From positions 62,001 through 126,000 of the forward strand of contig NZ_CP141186.1 in the NCBI RefSeq assembly GCF_035609205.1: a stretch of DNA of 64,000 nt, read 5' to 3'. Positions 8,212 through 17,062 of this stretch are shown piece after piece. Under the pieces are notes generated by a model that was not told where the DNA came from, made no database searches, and saw only the letters and a list, made by a program, of their open reading frames with translations. The DNA comes from Hymenobacter sp. GOD-10R (GTDB taxonomy: Bacteria; Bacteroidota; Bacteroidia; Cytophagales; Hymenobacteraceae). Numbering within the stretch: position 1 is the first letter of the stretch; each line of letters starts with the position of its first letter. Position numbers and translations under genes: made by a program.

Positions 8212-8246
8212 AACTAGCGTAAGAAATGGACTTAATCTAGGTTAAG
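8212..8246. promoter_or_regulatory. Candidate Crp/Fnr-type operator, copy 3
   Basis: AACTAGCGTAAGAAAT (8212-8227) is followed after 3 bp by CTTAATCTAGGTTAAG (8231-8246), a palindrome with one mismatched pair. The arrangement is identical to that at 5891-5925. It lies 89 bp upstream of the SnoaL-like gene start at 8142, between it and the panB stop. Confidence 0.6.
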
Positions 8247-8266
8247 CTTCCTGTCAACAGCCTGCG

Positions 8267-9082
8267 TTAATACCCTTCCGCATCCGAGGGAAAGGCCCTG
8301 CTTTTTACGTCGCTGACGTACTGAGTCACGGCTTGGTGCATCAGGTCGCCCAGCTCGGCGTAACGACGCAGGAAGCGCGGCTTAAATTCTTTGGTGATGC
8401 CCAGCACGTCGTGCACCACCAGCACCTGCCCATCTACGTGCGGGCCGGCTCCAATGCCGATGACGGGAATGGTCAGCTGCTCAGCTACCTGCCGGCCTAG
8501 CGCGGCTGGAATCTTTTCCAGCACCACGGCGAAGCAGCCCAGTTCCTCGAGTAGCTTGGCATCTTCGAGGAGCTTTTGGGCTTCGGCTTCCTCCTTGGCC
8601 CGCACCGTGTAGGTGCCGAATTTATAGATGCTCTGTGGCGTGAGACCCAGGTGGCCCATCACCGGAATACCCGCCGCTAGAATGCGTAGGACGCTGTCCT
8701 TAATTTCGGCTCCGCCCTCCAGCTTCAGGCCGTGCGCGCCGCTTTCCTTCATCACGCGCACGGCCGAGCGCAGGGCCTCCGACGAATTGCCTTGGTAGGA
8801 GCCGAAGGGCAAGTCCACCGCCACAAAGGCCCGCTGGGTGCCGCGTACCACGCTTTGGGCGTGATAGATCATCTGGTCCAAGGTGATGGGCAGTGTCGTT
8901 TCGTGGCCAGCCATGACGTTGGCGGCCGAGTCGCCGACGAGCAATACATCGGTGCCAGCCTCGTCGAGAATCCGGGCCATTGAGTAATCGTAAGCCGTGA
9001 GCATGGAAATCTTTTCGCCGCGCTGCTTCATGGCCTGCAACTGGTGGGTGGTAATGAGCTTAACTTCTTTGTGTTGGGACAT
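8267..9082 (-). CDS. panB: 3-methyl-2-oxobutanoate hydroxymethyltransferase PanB
   Basis: About 271 residues, normal for PanB. The enzyme adds a hydroxymethyl group from 5,10-methylenetetrahydrofolate to 2-oxoisovalerate, giving ketopantoate for pantothenate and coenzyme A. Marks: [39 protein letters not shown] (metal and substrate site), [33 protein letters not shown] and [10 protein letters not shown], which holds the catalytic glutamate near residue 183. A housekeeping gene, with an uncertain operon link to the MFS gene upstream (61-bp gap). Confidence 0.95.
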   Translation of the reverse strand: MSQHKEVKLITTHQLQAMKQRGEKISMLTAYDYSMARILDEAGTDVLLVGDSAANVMAGHETTLPITLDQMIYHAQSVVRGTQRAFVAVDLPFGSYQGNSSEALRSAVRVMKESGAHGLKLEGGAEIKDSVLRILAAGIPVMGHLGLTPQSIYKFGTYTVRAKEEAEAQKLLEDAKLLEELGCFAVVLEKIPAALGRQVAEQLTIPVIGIGAGPHVDGQVLVVHDVLGITKEFKPRFLRRYAELGDLMHQAVTQYVSDVKSRAFPSDAEGY

Positions 9083-9143
9083 AGTGCGAGGAGCGGAGCA
9101 GAGAATGAAGTAGAAGAGATGATCAAGAACCCGGTACGCCGCC

Positions 9144-10730
9144 CTACAAGGGCCTTTGCCGGAACGTGACGGCCTGCCGGTGTAGCGGCGGCAGCACCAG
9201 CAGCACCACGAGCAGGGCCATAATACCCAGGCTGACCAAGCCGAAGTAATTCAAGCAGTAGCGAAGTAGGGTTTGGGTTTCGAGGGTGCGGGCTAGCAGG
9301 CTGGTGGCACCGCGCTGGGCCGTTTCCAAGGCCAGCCCCTTGCCCTGCAAGGTTTGCTGCAGGCCTTGCACGCGGACAGCCACTTCACTGGCGCTGGGCA
9401 GCAAATCGGCCCGGAACCGGTCAAGCTGGGCCGTACGCCAGTAGGGCTGCAACACGCTGGTGACGGCCAGTGAGCCTACGAAGCCCAAGTTGCGAAACGC
9501 CACCGCCGCGAAGGTGCCCGCTGTGGCCAGCTGCGGCGGCAGCCCGCCCATCGTGAACAAAGCCAGTGGGACCAGCACAACTCCCACGGCCAAGCCCTGC
9601 AGCAACATGGGAAGCAGGAAAACGCTTAGCCCCTGCGCCGGTCCAAAGAGCAAGTACATCCACACGTGGTGAGTGAGCAGCAGCACAAATCCCACGACTA
9701 GCAGCCGACGCAAGGGCGTACCCAGCAGCACGAAACGAACCACCACACTCACCCCCAGCACAATACCAAGTAGCGTGGCGGCTTGTAGCAGCACCATCTG
9801 CCGGGCATCAACGTGCAGTACTCCGGTGAAGTAGGCTGCCGCAATGTTGGTGGTCCCCCGAAAAAAGTAGAACACCATGAACAGCGCCAGCCCCACGCGA
9901 AAGGTACGGTAGCGAAACACGCCAAGGTGGATGTAGGGCCGCTTCAGGTGCCATTGCCGCCACCCGAAGGCTCCGCCGCCTACCGTGACTAGCCCCAGCG
10001 CTAGCCAAGCCACCGGGCTTTCCAGCCAGTAAAGCTGCTGGCCGTAGGAAGCCAAATAAGATAGCCCCAGCAGCGCGGCACTCAGCAGCACCCAGCTAGG
10101 CCACTCCAATTGAGTGAGCGGTAGGCGCCGGCGGGTGCGCACACCATTGAGGAGTAGCAGCAACAGTAGCGCACCGGGCACTACCAGCAGCAGAAATACG
10201 TGAAAGAGAGCCGGCACGGGGTAGCGGTCAAGCACCGACCAACTCAGTATGGTGCCCAGCGGTGCCGAGGCCAGCAGTCCCCCGTAGAAAATGGCATAGC
10301 CCATGGCCCGGGCCCGGGTGGTATGCAGCCGCGAAAAAATCAGCGACAGCAGCGGCGTGACGATGGTGCAGGCCACGGTGCCCTGCAAAAAGCGCAGCAC
10401 CAACAGCAGCCGAAAATCGCGCACCCAGCCAGCCAGGCCCACTAATGTCACCAATAATACTACGCTCAACGCCAAGTAGTCGCGCAGGCGCAGGTAGCTA
10501 CCCAGATGCGGGTCGAAGGGCAGAAACGCCACTAGGCCTGCGTAGTAGAGTAATATCGAAAACTGCACGTCGGCCGGTTCCACCCCGTAGTAGCCCGCCA
10601 CCTCGGCCGCGCTGCCAGCGTAGAGACCCAGCAGCAGAAACGGTGGCAGCAGCGCCCAAAAGAGTACGGCTCGGATAACCCACTCGGGCACCCACGTCTT
10701 GAAAAGCGGCAGTGGTTCAGCTTTTTTCAT
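9144..10730 (-). CDS. MFS drug efflux transporter (EmrB-like, DHA2 type)
   Basis: About 528 residues with some fourteen hydrophobic segments, the layout of DHA2/EmrB major facilitator drug:proton antiporters. Visible are an N-terminal [17 protein letters not shown] segment, a loop [20 protein letters not shown] resembling MFS motif C/B regions, and a basic C-terminal tail. It follows the HlyD/EmrA-like gene by 13 bp and the TolC gene is further upstream, so the three form a tripartite pump crossing both membranes. The substrate is not readable; the neighbouring quinone-related genes make aromatic compounds plausible (inference). Confidence 0.85.
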   Translation of the reverse strand: MKKAEPLPLFKTWVPEWVIRAVLFWALLPPFLLLGLYAGSAAEVAGYYGVEPADVQFSILLYYAGLVAFLPFDPHLGSYLRLRDYLALSVVLLVTLVGLAGWVRDFRLLLVLRFLQGTVACTIVTPLLSLIFSRLHTTRARAMGYAIFYGGLLASAPLGTILSWSVLDRYPVPALFHVFLLLVVPGALLLLLLLNGVRTRRRLPLTQLEWPSWVLLSAALLGLSYLASYGQQLYWLESPVAWLALGLVTVGGGAFGWRQWHLKRPYIHLGVFRYRTFRVGLALFMVFYFFRGTTNIAAAYFTGVLHVDARQMVLLQAATLLGIVLGVSVVVRFVLLGTPLRRLLVVGFVLLLTHHVWMYLLFGPAQGLSVFLLPMLLQGLAVGVVLVPLALFTMGGLPPQLATAGTFAAVAFRNLGFVGSLAVTSVLQPYWRTAQLDRFRADLLPSASEVAVRVQGLQQTLQGKGLALETAQRGATSLLARTLETQTLLRYCLNYFGLVSLGIMALLVVLLVLPPLHRQAVTFRQRPL

Positions 10731-10743
10731 CAGGTAGCGGAAG

Positions 10744-11802
10744 TTACTTGGCCACCGTCACGGTGGCGTTCATGCCCGCCGCGAGCTGCGCGGTCTTCGC
10801 CGGCTGGTCGATGAGCTGGATGCGGATAGGCAGGCGTTGGATCACCTTGATGAAGTTGCCGGTGGCGTTGTCGGGCGGAAGCAGCGAAAACCGCGCGCCC
10901 GTAGCTGGCGACAGCGATTCAATACGACCCGCAAATGTTTGGTCGGGGTAAGCATCGGTAATAATGCGCACCGGCTGTCCTACGTGCAGGTACGATAGCT
11001 GGGTCTCCTTGAAATTGGCCGTTATCCACTTGCCCGCTTGCCGGTTCACGATATAGGCCAGCGGCTGCCCAGCCTGAATCAACTGGCCCTCCTGAATGGT
11101 CTGACGGCCCATCACGCCGGTGTAGGGCGCCGTCACGATGGTGTAGGAAAGGTCGAGTCGAGCCTTGCGCAGCAGGGCCTGCCGCCGCCGGATTTCGGCT
11201 TGCAGCACGGCGCGCTGGCCCTGGCTTTCGTTCACCCGCGAGAGGGACGTCTGGTAGCTGCCGGCTAAAGCTTGGTAGTCGGAGCGGGCTACAGCAAGGG
11301 CTGACTGCTGGCGCTCAAACTGCTGGCGCGTCACGGCCTCATCGGCCAGCAGCTGCTGGTAGCGGGCAAAGTCCTGCTCCTGCTGCACCAGCCGGGCCTT
11401 AGCCGCGCCAATTTGGCTTTGACTTACTTGGGAGCTGCGTTGCGAGGTTTGCACAGTGCTGGCCAAGTTGAGCAGTTGAGCCTGGGCGTTAGCCAAGGCG
11501 GCTTTCGCCTCGGCAACAGGCACCTCGAAGTCGCGGTTATCGAGCACCACCAGCGTGTCGCCAGCCTTCACGGCCTGGTTCTCGGCGTAGCGAATCTGGC
11601 GAATATAGCCGCTAACCTTGCTGTTGATTGGATTGATGTATTCTTCCACTTGGGCATCATCGGTGCTTTCGTAGTGGAGCATCTGCCACCCAATGCGGCT
11701 GCCCCACACGAGCAGGGCCAGTACCAGCAGGCTGGCTATGGTGGTCGTAATGCGCGCCACGAGGCGATCAGTGCGTTGCGGTGAGGTCGTCGGCTGAATC
11801 AT
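10744..11802 (-). CDS. HlyD/EmrA-family membrane fusion protein
   Basis: About 352 residues. One N-terminal membrane segment (ITTTIASLLVLALLVWGS) is followed by the EmrA/HlyD signature STDDAQVEEYINPINSKVSG, a lipoyl half-motif (NQAVKAGDTLVVLDNRD), an alpha-helical hairpin rich in Gln and Ala (about 90-210), and the second half VTAPYTGVMGRQTIQEGQLI. It bridges the inner-membrane MFS pump to the outer-membrane TolC channel. The TolC gene ends 3 bp upstream of its start, supporting a tolC-emrA-emrB operon. Confidence 0.9.
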   Translation of the reverse strand: MIQPTTSPQRTDRLVARITTTIASLLVLALLVWGSRIGWQMLHYESTDDAQVEEYINPINSKVSGYIRQIRYAENQAVKAGDTLVVLDNRDFEVPVAEAKAALANAQAQLLNLASTVQTSQRSSQVSQSQIGAAKARLVQQEQDFARYQQLLADEAVTRQQFERQQSALAVARSDYQALAGSYQTSLSRVNESQGQRAVLQAEIRRRQALLRKARLDLSYTIVTAPYTGVMGRQTIQEGQLIQAGQPLAYIVNRQAGKWITANFKETQLSYLHVGQPVRIITDAYPDQTFAGRIESLSPATGARFSLLPPDNATGNFIKVIQRLPIRIQLIDQPAKTAQLAAGMNATVTVAK

Positions 11803-11805
11803 AAT

Positions 11806-13149
11806 TTAAAGGAGGCCGATGGCTTTTTGCAATTGATAGTAATGGGTGGCGGCTTGCGTTTGGGCTGTCACCAAGTCGAAGCGGGCTTGCAGGAGCTGGT
11901 TGTCCGCGTCGAGCAAGTCGGTGAGCAGCGCCAGTTGGTTAAAGTAAGTGCTGTTCACAATGCGGTAATTCTCGGTGGCCTGCCCGATACTCTGCTCGGC
12001 AATGCGGATGCGCTCCAGCGTTTCCTGGTAGCGCACGTAGGCCGTTTTCACTTCTTGGCGCTTGTCATCCAATACTTTTTCCTGGCCAATGCGCTGGTGT
12101 TCTATCCCAATTTCAGCGGCCTTCTCAGCGTGGCGGTCCAGCCAGCGGGCCGTAATGTTGTAGGATACCCGCACGCCGACCTCGCCCACGCCGTATATCT
12201 GCGACACGTTAGGGAATACCAGCCGATTAGGGTAGGTGTAGGCGTAGCCCGTAAACAACCCCACTTGTGGGCGCTTGCTCACCTTGGTGGCCTCCAGTCG
12301 CAGTTCGCTCAGGCGGGTTTGCTGCCTAGCCACCCGTAACTCCGGGGCTTTTGCCTGAGCCTGGTTAAGGTAGTCAGCGTAGGAATTATCCAGCACCGCT
12401 ACCGGTGGGCTCACTGGAGCGAGTTGGTTGACTTGGTCTTCGGGGGTGCCCAGCAGCAGGTTCAGGCGCTGGTTGGTGAGCGTGAGGGTGTTCCCGATCT
12501 CGGTGAGCAACAACTGTTGCCGCGAGAGTTGCAGCTCAGCCCGCAGCAGGTCGCTGCGCAACACCACCCCATTCTTGTACAGCGCTTGAATCTGCTTCAG
12601 CCGCTGCTCCGATTCCTTCACGTTGTTAACGGTCAAGGCTTGGTACTCGCGGTTGCGCTGCACGTCCAGGTAAGCGGTGACCACGCGCAGCCGTACTTCA
12701 CTGGCTGTCAGGGCTAAGTGCTCGGTTTCCAGCACTTCGTTGACGGCCTGAGTGGCAATCTGGTTGTCGATGCGCCCGCCGGTGTACACTTCCCAATCGG
12801 CCGCTACGCCGAGGCGGTAAGCGTGGGGACTCGGTGGCACGGCGAGCCGCTCGGGGTTTTGTAGTCCGGCGTAGGGCTCGAAGGCCGTCAAGCCCCCTAG
12901 ATAGGCGTAGCTGCCACTGGTCGTCACGCGGGGCAGGCGCTCGTTTTGACGATCCTTGACCAGTTCAGCGCTTTGTGCTACCTGCTGCCGCTGCATCTGC
13001 ACTTCCTTATTGCGCGCAGTGGCCAGCGCCCAGGCCTGCTCCAAGGTCAGAGGTTCGACCGTATTGCCGGCCATTTGCGCGGCCACCAGGTAAGGGACTG
13101 CTAGTAAAAAAGCTGCGGCACCTAACCGCAGCCACCTTCGAGAGTTCAT
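11806..13149 (-). CDS. TolC-family outer-membrane efflux protein
   Basis: About 447 residues. A signal peptide (MNSRRWLRLGAAAFLLAVPYLVAAQ) is followed by two outer-membrane efflux repeats: EPLTLEQAWALATARNKEVQMQRQQ and a second with LDNSYADYLNQAQAKAPELRVARQQ. Long helices rich in Gln/Leu and the C-terminal LLTDLLDADNQLLQARFDLVTAQ are typical. I start at the ATG at 13147-13149; the frame is open 8 codons more. First gene of the efflux operon, with a TACTTTTG promoter element 22 bp upstream and an AraC-type motif further up. Confidence 0.9.
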   Translation of the reverse strand: MNSRRWLRLGAAAFLLAVPYLVAAQMAGNTVEPLTLEQAWALATARNKEVQMQRQQVAQSAELVKDRQNERLPRVTTSGSYAYLGGLTAFEPYAGLQNPERLAVPPSPHAYRLGVAADWEVYTGGRIDNQIATQAVNEVLETEHLALTASEVRLRVVTAYLDVQRNREYQALTVNNVKESEQRLKQIQALYKNGVVLRSDLLRAELQLSRQQLLLTEIGNTLTLTNQRLNLLLGTPEDQVNQLAPVSPPVAVLDNSYADYLNQAQAKAPELRVARQQTRLSELRLEATKVSKRPQVGLFTGYAYTYPNRLVFPNVSQIYGVGEVGVRVSYNITARWLDRHAEKAAEIGIEHQRIGQEKVLDDKRQEVKTAYVRYQETLERIRIAEQSIGQATENYRIVNSTYFNQLALLTDLLDADNQLLQARFDLVTAQTQAATHYYQLQKAIGLL

Positions 13150-13170
13150 GAGGAGTTCTTTGTAACGGCA

Positions 13171-13178
13171 CAAAAGTA
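13171..13178 (-). promoter_or_regulatory. Putative -7 promoter element of the efflux operon
   Basis: Minus-strand TACTTTTG matches the Bacteroidota -7 consensus TAnnTTTG, 22 bp before the TolC start. I see no good -33 TTG at the normal distance, which fits a promoter needing an activator. A motif shared with the AraC gene (13221-13237) lies 43 bp further upstream. Confidence 0.45.
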
Positions 13179-13220
13179 CGTCCCCACTGCTCGGCTCATT
13201 TTATCATATTAGTCATAATC

Positions 13221-13237
13221 TTGTTCAAACCAGCCAT
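13221..13237. promoter_or_regulatory. Candidate AraC-type binding site upstream of the efflux operon
   Basis: TTGTTCAAACCAGCCAT contains both TTGTTCAAAC and CAAACCAGCCAT. The same two blocks occur, in the other order, just upstream of the AraC-family gene (14674-14699). Its position 43-60 bp upstream of the -7 element suits an activator site. The link to that regulator is inferred. Confidence 0.5.
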
Positions 13238-13264
13238 GCCATTTTTTGTCCCTGGCACATTTAT

Positions 13265-13319
13265 AAATCAACAAGACCACCTCAGTCCGTTTTCGGGGCT
13301 TAGCTGGTCCTGTTGATTT
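13265..13319 (-). terminator. Stem-loop terminator after the alcohol dehydrogenase gene
   Basis: Arms of 15 bp, 13265-13279 and 13305-13319 (minus strand AAATCAACAGGACCA pairing with TGGTCTTGTTGATTT), with one mismatch and a 25-nt loop, followed by an AT-rich stretch. It separates the dehydrogenase stop (13398) from the efflux promoter. Confidence 0.6.
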
Positions 13320-13397
13320 GTAGTTGTTCAATATACTTAAGGCTTGGTGGCAGCCCACTTAACCCCTTCTTGCCGCCGGCTACGTGTTGCGCGTGGC

Positions 13398-14513
13398 TTA
13401 TGCCTCCACCTTGCCAATGCGCAGCACCGGCTTGATGGTGATGCCCTTTTCCGAGTCTTCGGCAGCCTGATTTATCTGGTCGAACTCGTAGAATTTCACC
13501 AGCTTGTTGAAGGGAAACTGGCCTTGCTGGTAAAGGGCAATCAGGCGCGGAATGAAGATGCTGGGCACCGAATCGCCCTGCAGAATGCCCTTAAGAGTCC
13601 GGCCGGCCACCATGATGTCGTTGGGACCAAAGCTCAGTTCTTTGTCAGGAGCCGTCACGCCCACCAAACCGCACACGCCGTGGGTGCGCAGCCCTTGTAC
13701 GGCCGTGCGGATGATTTCGGGGCGGCCGGTGGTGTCGAAGGCAAAGTGCGTGCCCGGGCCCGTGAGCTGCTGGATCTGCTCCACCACGTTGCCCGTCTTG
13801 CTGTTGATGGTATGGGTAGCTCCTAGTTCCTTGGCCAGCGCTAAGCGCTCCTCGTTGATGTCTACGGCAATGATAGTCGTGGCTCCAGCCACGCGCGAGG
13901 CCATGATGGCCGACAATCCTACGGCTCCGGTCCCAAAAACGGCAACACTGGCGCCGGAATGCACATTCAGGCTATTGAGAATGGCACCGGCCCCGGTCTG
14001 GATGCCGCAGCCCAACGGCCCGAGCAGCTCCAGCGGCACGTCCTTAGGCACTTTGATGGTGTTGTTTTCGTGGGCCACGGCATAGGTAGCAAACGACGAC
14101 TGCGAGAAGAAGCTGTCGTGCAAATCGGGCGTGCTGTGCTGATGAATGCGGTGCGTGCCATCAGGGCGGCTGCCGGCGAAGTTGTGCTCCAGCATGTGCT
14201 CGCAGTAGGTAGGGAATCCTTCCCGGCAGCTGCTGCACTTGCCGCAGTAGCCGAAGGTGAGGACCACATGGTCACCCACGGCTACTTCCGTCACTTCATT
14301 GCCGATAGCTTCCACCACGCCCGCGCCTTCGTGGCCGAGTACCATAGGCAGGGGCGCTGCCATCTGCTGATTGCGAATCACCATATCAGTGTGGCAAATG
14401 CCGGTGGCTACGATGCGCACCAACACTTCTTGGGGTTGTGGTTGGTCCAGTTCGGCTTCTTCGAGCAGAAATGAGCCGCCTTTTTCTTTGACGACAGCAG
14501 CTGTAATCTTCAT
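13398..14513 (-). CDS. Zinc-dependent NAD(P) alcohol dehydrogenase (aryl-alcohol dehydrogenase-like)
   Basis: About 371 residues of the zinc MDR family. MKITAAVVKEKGGSFLLEEAEL is the typical start; ATGICHTDMVIRN carries the catalytic-zinc Cys, GHEGAGVVEAIG the catalytic His-Glu, and GYCGKCSSCREGFPTYCEHM the four structural-zinc cysteines; VAVFGTGAVGLSAIMASR is the Rossmann loop. Closest recalled relatives oxidise benzyl and other aryl alcohols (XylB/AreB type). The frame extends upstream to 14597 but the first 28 codons are unlike the family, so I use the ATG at 14511-14513. Divergent from the AraC gene, which may control it. Confidence 0.88.
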   Translation of the reverse strand: MKITAAVVKEKGGSFLLEEAELDQPQPQEVLVRIVATGICHTDMVIRNQQMAAPLPMVLGHEGAGVVEAIGNEVTEVAVGDHVVLTFGYCGKCSSCREGFPTYCEHMLEHNFAGSRPDGTHRIHQHSTPDLHDSFFSQSSFATYAVAHENNTIKVPKDVPLELLGPLGCGIQTGAGAILNSLNVHSGASVAVFGTGAVGLSAIMASRVAGATTIIAVDINEERLALAKELGATHTINSKTGNVVEQIQQLTGPGTHFAFDTTGRPEIIRTAVQGLRTHGVCGLVGVTAPDKELSFGPNDIMVAGRTLKGILQGDSVPSIFIPRLIALYQQGQFPFNKLVKFYEFDQINQAAEDSEKGITIKPVLRIGKVEA

Positions 14514-14673
14514 GGGAATAGTTGGATTGAGATGAGAAAAAGAACGTCGCCCAGCGCGAGTATTGACGAGTCGAGCGAAACGTCGAAATGAGTTCACCCT
14601 TAGCTTGCCCGTAAAAGGGGGGCGCGGTTAGTAAACAAGTAAAACTACCTAATGAGGAAGGAGCTTTATTTTG

Positions 14674-14699
14674 CAAACCAGCCATACATTTGTTCAAAC
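14674..14699 (+). promoter_or_regulatory. Candidate AraC-type site overlapping the promoter of the AraC gene
   Basis: CAAACCAGCCAT (14674-14685) and TTGTTCAAAC (14690-14699) both recur at 13221-13237. TACATTTG (14685-14692), matching the -7 consensus TAnnTTTG, lies inside the site, so binding would cover the promoter and could give autorepression. Ends 12 bp before the chosen ATG. Confidence 0.5.
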
Positions 14700-14711
14700 A
14701 AGTCAAACCGT

Positions 14712-15515
14712 ATGCTCACGACCCAGGAATTTCTGGTGGAACTTGAAAACATCGACAGCCGACCTGAAACCATGTTCGTGCAGCAGCAGCACAGCGAGGA
14801 AAACTATCCCCTGCACCAGCACCAGAAAACGCAGCTGGTGTACGTGCGCAGCGGTGTAGCTTACCTTATCACGCCCAGCAAAACGTACTTTTTGCCGGCC
14901 CGGCACTATGTGCTCGTTCCGCCCCGGCTAGCGCACCGCGTACTATTTCACTCCCCCCAACATATCATAACGGGCTTATGCTTTGCTGAGGCTCGCGACA
15001 CCGACCACCCGTTCTTCGGTAAGCTGGGCATCTACCCGGTGACGGACCTATTGTACGAGATGCTGGGCTACACCGAAAGCTGGTACGGGCACTATGGGCC
15101 TGAGCAGTACGAACCCTATTTGTTTTTGCTGAATCTCAAGTTGGTACTGCCCCGCATCAGCCATCATCCGCTACCACTGGCCTTGCCTACGACGGAAGAC
15201 CCGCGCTTGGTGCCGGTACTGCGCTATATCTACGAGCATATCGGCGAACTGCTGGAGCTCGGCGGACTGGCCCGGCACTTCGGCTTCAGCCCGCGGAGTT
15301 TGTCGCGCCTGTTTCAGGAGTGCCTGAGCATCTCCTTCGGCCAGTACCTGAAACTCCGGCGCATGATGGCGGCCATGGAGTTGATGCTGAAATCCCAGCA
15401 GACCATCAGCGAAATTGCCTACGCCGTGGGATATAATAGCTTGGCCTCGTTCAGCAATACCTTCTACAAGCTGGTCGGTCAGCGGCCCTCGCAGTTTGCA
15501 GCCCGCGAGCAGTAA
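14712..15515 (+). CDS. AraC-family transcriptional regulator
   Basis: About 267 residues. An N-terminal cupin-like sensor domain (PLHQHQKTQLVYVRSGVAYLI, LPARHYVLVPPRLAHRV) precedes two C-terminal helix-turn-helix motifs: LGGLARHFGFSPRSLSRLFQ and QTISEIAYAVGYNSLASFSNTFYKLVGQRPSQF. The frame is open from 14652, but the repeated motif and promoter element lie in that extension, so the ATG at 14712 is preferred. Divergent from the alcohol dehydrogenase; candidate targets are its own promoter and the efflux operon. The inducer is unknown. Confidence 0.9.
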   Translation: MLTTQEFLVELENIDSRPETMFVQQQHSEENYPLHQHQKTQLVYVRSGVAYLITPSKTYFLPARHYVLVPPRLAHRVLFHSPQHIITGLCFAEARDTDHPFFGKLGIYPVTDLLYEMLGYTESWYGHYGPEQYEPYLFLLNLKLVLPRISHHPLPLALPTTEDPRLVPVLRYIYEHIGELLELGGLARHFGFSPRSLSRLFQECLSISFGQYLKLRRMMAAMELMLKSQQTISEIAYAVGYNSLASFSNTFYKLVGQRPSQFAAREQ

Positions 15516-15544
15516 ACGACACGTAAGGCAGGGGAGAATACAGA

Positions 15545-15588
15545 GGCCGCTCCGGTTCTCCTCCAGGCGGGAGAAAGCCGGGGCGGCC
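15545..15588. terminator. Bidirectional terminator between AraC and YceI genes
   Basis: A GC-rich imperfect hairpin: GGCCGCTCCGGTTCTCC (15545-15561) faces GGGAGAAAGCCGGGGCGGCC (15569-15588). It lies between two convergent genes and could end transcripts from both sides. Confidence 0.55.
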
Positions 15589-15595
15589 CATTGGC

Positions 15596-16255
15596 TTAGC
15601 GCGTAGCGACGCCGTTACCTTTGGCAATAACGTTGAAGCTCAGCGTGAATACGTCATCGACTGCTTTGTCAGCGGCGGTGCCAAACAGAGTTGAGCCAAA
15701 CGTGACATTGTATTTTGTACGGTCGATACTCGCAGTGCCGGAAGCAGCGGCCACGCCGTTTTTCACGCCTACTTTGGCCGGAAAGCTGAGCGGGTTGGTT
15801 TTGCCCTTGATGGACAGGTTGCCGGTGATGGTAGCGTTGTTGCCGTTGGCGTCACCTTTCAGCGGTTTGACGCTAGTGATGACGAACGTAGCGGTGGGGT
15901 TCTTTTCGACGCCGAAGAAATCGTCTGACTTGAGATGGCCCACCAGTTTGGCGTTGTAGTCGGCGTCCGTCAGGTCAGTGTTCTTGAGCGAGGTCATGTC
16001 GGCCACGAACGTGCCGCCCACAATCTGGCTGCCTTTTACCTGCACGGTGCCTTCTTTCAGGTTGATGGTGCCAGCGTGCTGGCCGCCGATTTTCTTGCCC
16101 GTCCAGCCGAGCGAGCTCAGTTGCGGCTGCACTTTGTAGGTTTCAACTGCCGCGCTGGCCGTAACCGGCTTACGGGTGGCGGGGTCTTTAGCGGCTTGCA
16201 CAGGAGCCGACAGTACGGTAGCGGCTAGCAGGAGGGAAAACAGGAGGTTTTTCAT
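15596..16255 (-). CDS. YceI-family periplasmic lipid-binding-like protein
   Basis: About 219 residues. A signal peptide (MKNLLFSLLLAATVLSAPVQA) precedes a YceI lipocalin-like barrel: VETYKVQPQLSSLGWTGKK, HLKSDDFFGVEKNPTATF, and ASIDRTKYNVTFGS. YceI proteins bind polyisoprenoid-like molecules such as quinone tails in the periplasm; several are induced by stress. Placed 60 bp downstream of the esterase gene on the same strand, next to quinone-related genes. The function is only at family level. Confidence 0.88.
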   Translation of the reverse strand: MKNLLFSLLLAATVLSAPVQAAKDPATRKPVTASAAVETYKVQPQLSSLGWTGKKIGGQHAGTINLKEGTVQVKGSQIVGGTFVADMTSLKNTDLTDADYNAKLVGHLKSDDFFGVEKNPTATFVITSVKPLKGDANGNNATITGNLSIKGKTNPLSFPAKVGVKNGVAAASGTASIDRTKYNVTFGSTLFGTAADKAVDDVFTLSFNVIAKGNGVATR

Positions 16256-16315
16256 GATTTCTTGCGTGAAAAGCGATTAAGTTGAAAGGAGCGAAAGGGA
16301 AAGCTTGGTCGCGCG

Positions 16316-17062
16316 TTAGGGCTGCTGGGTTAGCCACCGGTGAGCGGCTGCCAAGCCGCTCACCGGTACTTCGTGCCCGCCTTCGAAGGCTTCGTAGTGC
16401 GGGGTGATGCCTAGGGCTTTCAGGAACGTCACGGCCTCATCGGCATAGAAGGCCGGGAGTTTGTCGTCGTGGCGACCGTGGCTGAGGAAGAAGCGCACCT
16501 TCTGCACGTCGGCGGCCGGGGCGTGGTGCTGGCGCGACTCGATCAGCATGCGGCCGCTGAAAGCCAGCACGCCCCGCACCTGCGCCGGGTGAGTCAGGGC
16601 TACGTCGTAGGCCATGATGGCGCCCTGGCTGAAGCCCAACAGATACACCTGGCCGGTCGGAATGCCATATTTAGCGGAGGCCTCGTGCATAAAGTTGAGC
16701 AGTAACCGCTGCCCATCCAGTTGCTGGGCTTGGTTGAAGACGGGCTTACCCGACGAGAAATCAACCTGATAGAAGCCAAAGCCCATGGGGCCAAACACCA
16801 GTGGGGCTCGCACTGAAAGCACTAGCGTGTGGGCATCGGCCAACTGCTCGCCCACTGGGAGCAGGTTCAGTTCGTTGCCGCCCACGCCGTGCAGCAGCAG
16901 CAGGAGTCTTTTGGCCCCGGTAGCTTGGGCCGGGTTTACTGGGCGGTAAGCCAGGGATAAATTAGTGAGCAGCGGGGGCTGCGTAGTGGCGGCAATCGTC
17001 ATGGAAGTTGGTGGAATTAGCAAGAGAAAAACAACCAGCCACGGCCAGAATCGACGGCTCAT
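16316..17062 (-). CDS. Exported carboxylesterase/phospholipase-like hydrolase (MhqD/YpfH type)
   Basis: About 248 residues. A hydrophobic N-terminus (RFWPWLVVFLLLIPPTSM) precedes a carboxylesterase/phospholipase (Abhydrolase_2) domain: LLLLLHGVGGNELNLLPVGEQLA, nucleophile LLGFSQGAIMAYDVAL, acid SHGRHDDKLP and the final histidine in FEGGHEVP. Its ATG overlaps the TGA of the VOC dioxygenase gene by 4 bp (17059-17062), so the two are translationally coupled. An esterase next to a ring-cleaving dioxygenase recalls mhqD-mhqO of Bacillus subtilis, which act in quinone detoxification; that parallel is inference. Confidence 0.85.
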   Translation of the reverse strand: MSRRFWPWLVVFLLLIPPTSMTIAATTQPPLLTNLSLAYRPVNPAQATGAKRLLLLLHGVGGNELNLLPVGEQLADAHTLVLSVRAPLVFGPMGFGFYQVDFSSGKPVFNQAQQLDGQRLLLNFMHEASAKYGIPTGQVYLLGFSQGAIMAYDVALTHPAQVRGVLAFSGRMLIESRQHHAPAADVQKVRFFLSHGRHDDKLPAFYADEAVTFLKALGITPHYEAFEGGHEVPVSGLAAAHRWLTQQP

